NCBI RefSeq assembly: GCF_000154845.1
Contig: NZ_DS981453.1
Span: 1 to 32,317, forward strand
Origin: Phocaeicola coprocola DSM 17136
GTDB lineage: Bacteria; Bacteroidota; Bacteroidia; Bacteroidales; Bacteroidaceae
DNA length: 32,317 bases
Direction of reading: 5' to 3'
The notes beneath the pieces are model-generated. The model was given only the letters and a program-made list of their open reading frames with translations. It did not search any database and was not told where the DNA came from. Positions within the stretch are counted from its first letter, which is position 1, and every line of letters begins with the position of its first letter. The position numbers were made by a program, and so were the translations under genes. Positions 26,494 to 32,317 of this stretch are shown in pieces.

Positions 26494-27876
26494 TTAATAG
26501 ACATCTAATGATATTTTTTGAGGACTTTCTTTGGGGCTTTCAGGAATATTTTTTCCATTAACTGAAGATTGGGTAAGGTTTATACATTCAGTATTCATCA
26601 AATAATAAGGATATTGTGCCTCTTTTACATGGAAGTTATCAATGTTTATGTTGCGGATTTTATATTCTTCATTGCCGTCCATAAAAATTGCATAGTTATC
26701 AGCTGTGCCGGCGCTTACATTACTTATCTGAAAATCTTCATAAAGTGCCTGATGATTTCCACCACGGAAGCCGAAATAATTTGTTTCGAAACGTAGAATG
26801 GCTCCTTTTGCTCGTTCTACCGTAATGCTGTCAACGACAACATTGCGTATATATCCTCCTCGGTCCCGATTTGATTTGAAGTAAATAGCATTTTTTACGG
26901 TTCCAATTTCTATATTGTTCATATATACATCAGATGCTCCTCCAGACATTTCACTACCAATACAAAGTCCATTACATTCCGAGTGAAAAATACAGTTACG
27001 GATTACAATATTACGTGAAGGACGTCCTATATATCGTCCGTCGGTATCTCGTCCGGATTTGATGGCGATAGCGTCGTCTCCCGTACGGAAGGTACAGTTT
27101 TCAATCAGGACGTTAGTTGTCGATTCCGGATCACATCCGTCATTATTCGGAAAGTGACTGTCTATGGTGACTCCGCGTACTATCACATTGTCACAATATA
27201 CAGGATGGATTGTCCAAAAAGGAGAATCTTTAACAGTAATTCCCTCTATCAGGACACGTGAGCATCCATAAGGCTGTATGCAAGAGGGGCGTAGAACGGT
27301 ACCTTCTCCAAAAATACGTTCGTGTACAGGTACTAGTTTATCTCCCATTTCACGGAGCCGGTCACGATCGTTGGCTTCTATTTTACTCCATGCTGCAAAT
27401 TCAAGTCCTCCTTGTGCATCGATTGTTCCTTTTCCTGTGATAGCAATATTATTAGCATGATAAGCATAAATCATAGGTGAATGTCCATAAAGTTCTGTTC
27501 CTTCCCAGCGAGTGAGGACAACGGGAAGAAAATCGGAAGATTTACCACTGAATTGCAGGTATGCTCCCTCTGCTAAATTCAGATTGACATCACTTTTCAG
27601 ATGTAACGGACCATTAAGGAAATAATGTCCTTCTGAAATCTTTACTGTTCCGCCTCCTGCAACCGAACAAGAATCAATTACTGCTTGAAGTAAAGTCCGT
27701 GCACAGCTTGTATCTTGAGGTACATTTATCATAAATGTTCTGTCAGGAAATGAAGTGAGTGCGATATTGTTGATGATTTCCTCTTGAGGAGTAGGGGAAG
27801 CAATGGGTTGTTGTGGAGAACCGCATGCTGCGAAGATGCCACTACCCAGTACAAAAAGATATTTTACTAGTTTCAT
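26494..27876 (-). CDS. GH28 family glycosidase (polygalacturonase / rhamnogalacturonan type), lipoprotein
   Basis: This is a pectin-backbone hydrolase predicted to be a lipoprotein (signal peptide with GIFAAC). It has 460 residues. A right-handed beta-helix is evident from repeated VxIxN turns (NVLIENCTF, NIVIRNCIF, VYMNNIEI, IRNVVVDSI). GH28 signatures in order: NNDGCDPES (about 246-254, equivalent of NTDG), TGDDAIAIKSG with the paired catalytic Asp, CNGLCIGSE (the usual GHG region), and YFKSNRDRGG (equivalent of RIKT). This variant is common in Bacteroides exo-acting and rhamnogalacturonan-type enzymes. It lies 13 bases after the GH43 gene, so the pair probably acts together on a pectin side chain or backbone. 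Confidence 0.92.
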   Translation of the reverse strand: MKLVKYLFVLGSGIFAACGSPQQPIASPTPQEEIINNIALTSFPDRTFMINVPQDTSCARTLLQAVIDSCSVAGGGTVKISEGHYFLNGPLHLKSDVNLNLAEGAYLQFSGKSSDFLPVVLTRWEGTELYGHSPMIYAYHANNIAITGKGTIDAQGGLEFAAWSKIEANDRDRLREMGDKLVPVHERIFGEGTVLRPSCIQPYGCSRVLIEGITVKDSPFWTIHPVYCDNVIVRGVTIDSHFPNNDGCDPESTTNVLIENCTFRTGDDAIAIKSGRDTDGRYIGRPSRNIVIRNCIFHSECNGLCIGSEMSGGASDVYMNNIEIGTVKNAIYFKSNRDRGGYIRNVVVDSITVERAKGAILRFETNYFGFRGGNHQALYEDFQISNVSAGTADNYAIFMDGNEEYKIRNINIDNFHVKEAQYPYYLMNTECINLTQSSVNGKNIPESPKESPQKISLDVY

Positions 27877-27889
27877 AATTGTTTATTAT

Positions 27890-29473
27890 TTAATGTTTGT
27901 TTTGTATAGAAGGTCCGTCGTGTTCATATTGGAACCAGTCGAAAGCAACTTTTCCGTCAGCAGACTGGGTGTTATAACAATAGAGTCCAATCCTTACACC
28001 TTTCCAGTTGCCGAACTTCATATTGAAAGAAGTGCCTATTTCTTTGTATGATTTGCCATCTTGACTAGCTAGAAATTGATAGTTATTTTCCTTTGCGTCA
28101 GCTTCCAGACGTAAATAAATGTCTTCTCCAGAAATAGTTTCTTTTTGTTTTATGATACCGTCTTTTTCAAAATACAAAAATGTTTTGCCGTTCTGTTTTG
28201 CGATACCAATAAGATAATTTTCCTTACCTATGCAAGCCAGGCCGCAATACTGTCCTTCTGCTAGTTCTGTATAAATCATTTTTGTAGTTGCTGTTCCTTT
28301 GTATCCCATCGTTTTCTGTGTCAGTGTATTACGGGCTTGTTTAAAGCTACTGGCTCTTAATGCATGAAAGGTAAGCATTCCTTTTTGCTCGGTAAGCGAC
28401 CATGCTTTATTTTCAGGATTATGGTTGAACTGCCATTGCAAGGATAGCTTTTCCGAAGAAAAGTCATCATCAGTTTGTGGGACTGTTATAATGCTCTGTT
28501 TACCAGTACGTGGTTTAGTCCAAACGGTTACAGGTTCACCGATGCCATTCATATCCATATCTACACCGATAACTGGCCAGCCATTTTTCCAGTGCATAGG
28601 TTGCAAATGTACCACTCTGCCCAATGGATTGTATTGTTGAAAATGAAAAAAGAACCATTCTCCATACGGAGTATCTACCATTGCTCCCTGATGAGGCCCG
28701 TTGATATTTGTGCTACCTTGTTCTAAAATAACTTTTTTCTCATATGGGCCATATATGTTTTTTGAGCGTAAAATAGTTTACCATCCTTCGGAAACTCCTC
28801 CCTCTGGTATACTTAAATAATAATAACCATTGATTTTATGTATTTTAGTTCCTTCTGCTACAGGTCCTGTGTATACAGTTCTTCCTTCATCGAGCAATTT
28901 GGTCCCGTCTGGACTCATCTTATGAATAATGATAGGCCCTGCACCATGAATACTTCTTCCAAGATATGCTTGCCCATCATCATCCCAAAAAGGACAAGGG
29001 TCTTCCCACTTTTCTACATGACAGACATTTACTAACGGACTCCATGGACCAGCAGGGTTTGTAGCATTCGACATAAATAATCCTTCGTCTGGGGTACAAA
29101 AGAAAACCCAGAACTTTCCATCATGATGACGGATTGAAGGAGCCCATGATCCTCCGGCATAGTGTTCGTTTGTATCCCACCCAGGAAAGTCGAAGCGTGA
29201 ATATACTTGTGACAATAGTTTCCAGTTGACCATATCTTCAGATTCAAGGACTTGCATCCCTAAAAAATGGAAGTCGGATGCTACCATATAGTATTTATTT
29301 CCGACGCGGATAACATCCGGATCTGAGTAATCGGCATTCAGTATCGGATTTATATATGTTCCGTTGCCTTGATCTCCCCAGGTGTTAAGTGAAGTAGGAG
29401 AGGGAAGATAGGACTGTGCAAATGATACAATTGCACCTCCTATCCCAAATAGAAATAAAATAGTGTTTTTCAT
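27890..29473 (-). pseudogene. GH43 family glycosidase interrupted by one in-frame stop codon
   Basis: The whole frame is about 527 codons. It encodes a signal peptide (ending SFAQ, residue 20), a GH43 five-bladed propeller, and a C-terminal beta-sandwich of the GH43_C2 type (FSSEKLSLQWQFNHNPENKAW; GVRIGLYCYNTQS). Catalytic residues: base Asp51 (YSDPD), Asp158 (WEDPCPFW) and acid Glu207 (VAEGTK). After SEGW (codon 231), a TAA interrupts the frame, which then continues without shift as TILRSKNIYGPYEKK to the normal end. Relatives usually have a Gln there, so CAA to TAA is the simplest change. The stop removes the end of the propeller and the C-terminal domain. An internal ATG at 28681 opens the second half. 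Possible activities are beta-xylosidase or alpha-L-arabinofuranosidase. Confidence 0.9.
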
Positions 29474-29578
29474 GTGTATTGTGTGTCTTATGATTAATAT
29501 ATATTCTCTAGTGACTGTATTATTTACTCCTTATATTATATATACTGATATTATAGTAAAATAAATTATAGCAGTCAT

Positions 29579-30175
29579 TTATAACCTTTTCAGTGCTAGC
29601 TTAATTACTTTTTCTACAGCTGCATCAGGCTCTTCTTTTAATATTGCTGCCACTACCTTTTGTGATGGCGCTTGTGCAAATCCTAACATCGTCAATGCAG
29701 CTATTGCTTCTTCATAAATTTCATTGTTGGCGGTGATGCTAATAGGAGCTGATGTTGTTGATGTACCGATGTCTGTAGTTGAAATTTTGTCTTTTAAATC
29801 AACAATGATACGTTGTGCGGTTTTTAATCCGATTCCTTTGACGGTCTTTAGCAATTTATCGTTTCCGCTGCTTATTACATTACAAAGTTCAGAAGGTGTG
29901 AGAGCCGAAAGTATCATGCGGGCAGTATTTCCTCCTATACCTGATACGCTTATTAGTAACAGAAATAGTTCTCTTTCCTGCTTGGTAGCAAATCCATATA
30001 ATATATATGCATCTTCTCTGATTGATTCATAAATATAAAGTTTGACTTCTTTTTTCCCCTGGATGGCAGAATAGGTGTTCAAGGACACATTAATACCATA
30101 TCCTAAGCCGTTACATTCAATGACAGCCATTGCTGGCGTGATTTCGGTAAGTTCTCCTTTGATATATTCAATCAT
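29579..30175 (-). CDS. ruvA: Holliday junction branch migration protein RuvA
   Basis: RuvA binds four-way DNA junctions and loads the RuvB helicase. It has 198 residues, normal for the family. Domain I is an OB fold ([12 protein letters not shown]...[14 protein letters not shown]). Domain II holds two helix-hairpin-helix motifs ([40 protein letters not shown]). A Thr/Ser-rich linker (about 133-147) leads to domain III ([14 protein letters not shown]...[11 protein letters not shown]), which contacts RuvB. It is the first gene of the minus-strand group; the GH43 gene follows after 105 AT-rich bases. Confidence 0.97.
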   Translation of the reverse strand: MIEYIKGELTEITPAMAVIECNGLGYGINVSLNTYSAIQGKKEVKLYIYESIREDAYILYGFATKQERELFLLLISVSGIGGNTARMILSALTPSELCNVISSGNDKLLKTVKGIGLKTAQRIIVDLKDKISTTDIGTSTTSAPISITANNEIYEEAIAALTMLGFAQAPSQKVVAAILKEEPDAAVEKVIKLALKRL

Positions 30176-30203
30176 ATTTTTCTGATAATTTATTGTTTTA
30201 ATA

Positions 30204-30211
30204 CAAAAATA
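30204..30211 (-). promoter_or_regulatory. -7 element of ruvA
   Basis: The minus strand reads TATTTTTG, a perfect TAnnTTTG, 28 bases before the ruvA ATG. No clear -33 element. Confidence 0.5.
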
Positions 30212-30290
30212 GGCATAAGAAAGTTATAAATTGTAAGTTTGTGCAGATTTATTTCAAAATCACTGCCACAGTGTTTGTTTAGAATTGTTC

Positions 30291-30306
30291 TAATTTTGTA
30301 TTTTTG
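30291..30306 (+). promoter_or_regulatory. Orphan promoter element pointing into IS-A copy 2
   Basis: Two overlapping -7 matches lie on the plus strand near 30291-30306 (TAATTTTG and TATTTTTG), 25 bases before the IS-A boundary at 30331. No gene follows on this strand before the element, so this may be the promoter of a divergent gene displaced by the insertion. Confidence 0.35.
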
Positions 30307-30330
30307 CGGTGTTAAAATATAGAATTAATT

Positions 30331-31801
30331 CAATAGTTCGTTAAAAATTCGCCAAGCCTAAGCGGCTCTGGCAGTAAATAAAATGAGTTCTTTGAAAAGT
30401 TTGTCAATAACTTGCGGGTCTGGGTTAATCCCGAACACGCAAATAAATCGTTCAAGCATATAAGCATTGTGTATGAAAGACTTGCAAGAGGATATGGAAT
30501 AGGCTATTCCGAGCCTCTTACATGCCGCTTTGGCCAAGTTGACAGCTGCGAGCGATGCATTGAAGTGAAAATCCAACTTCCTGAAGTCGGTTGACTGGCA
30601 GTTGGTGATTCCTGCATGCTGCTTGCCATCTCTAAAGCAAAATTCCAGTTGGAACCTGGTTCTGTAATAATCCAGCACCTCACGTCCATCCATGGAATCG
30701 TCTGTAGAGAAGTAAAGCTGCCACTTGTCTGTCCTCCCGTCCATCGGATACCAGACGGCTAAGGAAACATACCTTTTGAGAGCTTTTGCATATACCCTCA
30801 ATCCGTATAGCTTTCCTTTGTTCACCTCGTATTCCTTGCACCGGGTCAAATCCAGATTGGCAAAGTCAATCCTGCCGTCAAACCACTTGGGATGACCACG
30901 TTTTCCTGTTTTCTGCTCCAATGTCGGATAGTACAGGATTACGTCATTCCGAAAGCGGCTGATGACATGGAAATCGTTCTCACACATAGGTGTTATGAAT
31001 GTTTCCTTGGAAAAGAATGCGTCTGCAACCACCGTTCTGGACAGGCTCTGTAGCTTGTCTTTTCTACTGATAAGATAGCTGCTGTACCAGTCAACGAGGC
31101 TCTTGTCCATATTATCCAAGGTCTTACAATCCGGCGTCTGAATGGAACCTAAAGTCATGCATTCATGATTGTCGATGTCAATGACACCGATGCCCATGAT
31201 TTCCAGTCCACGCTTGTATTCTCCTGCACAACCAGACCAGAAGTAACCTATCCAAGGTGTCTTCTTGCCTGATTTGGGAATATAGGAAGGATCGATGGCG
31301 ATGGCTTTTCTTTTGCCTGTGAGATGCTTGCTGATGATAGAGCCGTTGAACGCAAACCAGTCGAAAGTTTCATGCTCAAAAAGGTTACGATAAGTCTGTT
31401 CTGAGAAACAGCCATATCTGCCCAATTGGAGGAAGTTTATACGATCCGGGATGGCCATGAATAATTTCATGGTGTCCATGAACGTTTTTTCAAAAGGTTT
31501 TTGTATATTCGCTACTGATTTGAGAGCCGACAGGCACTCGGATTGGTATTGCATAAGGAGTGTTTCTTTAGTCATAATCAGAAGAGTTCAGAGACTTCTA
31601 ATTTACTAAGAAATAACGAATCATGCAATACTTTCATCCTTTATTATCAGCATGTTAGCTCTCCTTTTTCAGCACATTTCTTCATGCTTAACCATTCGTT
31701 TTTGACAACATTTCAATGACCTCTTTAGTGTTTCCGAACCAGCTTTTGCCGGTTCTGTTGTTTAACTTTTAATCTTTCGGTAAAAATTTACCGAAGTATT
31801 G
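30331..31801 (-). mobile_element. IS4-like element IS-A, copy 2 (complete)
   Basis: This is a 1471-bp element. The left end CAATAGTTCGTTAAAAATTC and the right end, read back as CAATACTTCGGTAAATTTTT, form imperfect inverted repeats. The boundaries agree with where copy 1 stops matching. The flanks (AGAATTAATT left, CTATTTTTAA right) show no target duplication, which suggests a later deletion or recombination at one side. Confidence 0.9.
30358..31575 (-). CDS. IS-A transposase (IS4-type DDE), intact
   Basis: This 405-residue transposase catalyses movement of IS-A. It has an N-terminal helical region (MTKETLLMQYQSE; LQLGRYGCFSEQTYRNLF) and an RNase H-like DDE core with Asp in AIAIDPSYIPKSG, Asp in VVADAFFSKE, and Glu in the IS4 signature YRTRFQLEFCFRDGK. 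It ends ILFTARAA. It fills the element between its terminal repeats, leaving about 225 bases at the 5' side. Copy 1 encodes the same protein up to about residue 365. No frameshift is seen here, so this copy may be active. Confidence 0.93.
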   Translation of the reverse strand: MTKETLLMQYQSECLSALKSVANIQKPFEKTFMDTMKLFMAIPDRINFLQLGRYGCFSEQTYRNLFEHETFDWFAFNGSIISKHLTGKRKAIAIDPSYIPKSGKKTPWIGYFWSGCAGEYKRGLEIMGIGVIDIDNHECMTLGSIQTPDCKTLDNMDKSLVDWYSSYLISRKDKLQSLSRTVVADAFFSKETFITPMCENDFHVISRFRNDVILYYPTLEQKTGKRGHPKWFDGRIDFANLDLTRCKEYEVNKGKLYGLRVYAKALKRYVSLAVWYPMDGRTDKWQLYFSTDDSMDGREVLDYYRTRFQLEFCFRDGKQHAGITNCQSTDFRKLDFHFNASLAAVNLAKAACKRLGIAYSISSCKSFIHNAYMLERFICVFGINPDPQVIDKLFKELILFTARAA

Positions 31802-32124
31802 CTATTTTTAATAAATGTTTTGATGTGAAAGATTGTGATTTCTGTTATGACTTCGGATTATATAATAATTGCGAATACAATAATAGGGTAATAATAGAAA
31901 GAAATAAGTTTAAAAAAATATTTGATATTTCTAATTCACACTTCAATAATGATAATATAATTCCAGTATCTATTTCTTACAATGAATTTTCATTGAAAGC
32001 AAAATTTGATGAAATATCATCAAATAGGGAAATAATTGTTGAAAAATGTATTTTTTCAGATGAAGTAGATTTTAGTGATTGCACATTCCGTAAGAAAATC
32101 GTAATCCTTAATTCCGCAACATAA
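31802..32124 (+). pseudogene. 5'-truncated AT-rich ORF with pentapeptide-like repeats
   Basis: The frame is open right up to the IS-A boundary (IFNKCFDVKDCDFCYDF at its beginning) and ends at TAA 32122-32124, about 107 codons. A GTG at 31825 could start a 99-residue product, but the open frame reaching into the element border suggests a gene cut by IS-A. The C-terminal part (VEKCIFSDEVDFSDCTFRKKI) resembles beta-helical pentapeptide-type repeats with Phe or Ile at every fifth position. The sequence is rich in Asn, Phe and A/T, unlike the neighbouring housekeeping genes. The stop falls after NSAT, where such repeats would usually continue, so the 3' end may also be broken. Function unknown. 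Confidence 0.5.
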
Positions 32125-32147
32125 TTTGATAATTATTTTTATAAGTT

Positions 32148-32172
32148 CCTGAGCAACATTTTGTTGCCCAGG
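32148..32172. repeat. Inverted repeat, terminator-like or IS end
   Basis: CCTGAGCAACA (32148-32158) pairs with TGTTGCCCAGG (32162-32172) with one mismatch and a 3-base loop, followed by TTTTT. It is either an intrinsic terminator for the truncated ORF or part of the end of the IS1380-like element beyond it. Confidence 0.5.
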
Positions 32173-32240
32173 TTTTTGCCATGTCAGCGTTTTCACTTAC
32201 CTAGTGTTGCGAATCCAAAGACAAAGAAAACCGCACAGGC

Positions 32241-32317
32241 ATGGCAAAGGTAGCATAAAATCCGAAAGACTCACTCTTTTGGAGCATATTTCCAATCATG
32301 GAGCATTTACTTCCCTT
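32241..32317 (+). pseudogene. Start of an IS1380-family transposase (cut by window edge)
   Basis: From the ATG at 32241 the translation begins MAKVA and then stops. If one A and one G are restored it continues IKSERLT, FGGIFPIMEH, which matches my recollection of the N-terminus of Bacteroides IS1380-family transposases (IS942/IS612 group, MAKVAIKSEKLTPFGGIFS). The two implied one-base losses within 77 bases mirror the damage at the left window edge, so a low-quality contig end is the simplest reading. The left boundary of the element is uncertain, somewhere in 32125-32220. Confidence 0.5.

Noticed and set aside
1..31801. Composite transposon bounded by the two IS-A copies
   Set aside because: The interval holds essential or core genes (cca, nrdDG, tat, ruvA), and copy 2 lacks a target duplication. 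Shared position of two ISs does not make a mobile unit.

Overview
The window reads as a contig or contig fragment from a gut Bacteroidales bacterium (Bacteroides/Phocaeicola/Parabacteroides type). The reasons are promoters with the Bacteroidota -7 element TAnnTTTG, SusC/SusD-style polysaccharide utilisation genes with BACON and DUF1735 domains, a TatA-TatC pair, a strictly anaerobic nrdD/nrdG pair, and IS elements of types common in that order. No rRNA, tRNA or CRISPR array was seen.

Layout. (1) 1-1451: an IS4-like element (IS-A, minus) whose last ~130 bases at the window edge carry many single-base losses. (2) 1590-5937: housekeeping genes: Fe/Mn superoxide dismutase, tatA-tatC, a lipoprotein on the minus strand, and a CCA-adding/poly(A) polymerase-family enzyme. 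(3) 6157-9382: a promoter and cobalamin riboswitch, then anaerobic ribonucleotide reductase nrdD and its activase nrdG. (4) 9515-9860: no plausible gene, but a perfect -7 box, a nearly C-free stretch with eight AAGGTA motifs (four of them AAGGTATTAG), and two hairpins, the second followed by seven T. This is a candidate undescribed noncoding RNA. (5) 9991-11314: a second IS type (IS-B, DUF4372/IS4, plus strand) with a perfect 9-bp target duplication, directly upstream of a His-rich small membrane protein and a TonB-dependent receptor. (6) 14471-26099, minus strand: a polysaccharide utilisation locus (SusC, SusD, catalytically dead GH18-like lipoprotein, DUF1735+LamG lipoprotein, GH18 endoglycosidase, BACON+leucine-rich lipoprotein). 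It resembles the host N-glycan loci of gut Bacteroides. Its susC is cut in the STN domain by a second, inverted IS-B copy (24531-25854). (7) 26494-30175, minus strand: ruvA, then a GH43 gene with one in-frame premature stop, then a GH28 pectinase-like lipoprotein. (8) 30331-31801: a second full IS-A copy, followed by a truncated AT-rich pentapeptide-like ORF and what looks like the start of an IS1380-family transposase at the window edge.

How it fits together. The chromosomal backbone (sod, tat, cca, nrdDG, ruvA) is ordinary. The accessory part shows glycan-foraging capacity decaying in place: one IS insertion and one nonsense codon each disable a key gene. The IS-B insertions can be undone exactly on paper: removing the element and one 9-bp repeat restores the susC frame through SSVNVKDAS. 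The small frameshifts in both IS-B copies and the damaged window edges mean assembly error must be excluded before the broken genes are taken as biology.
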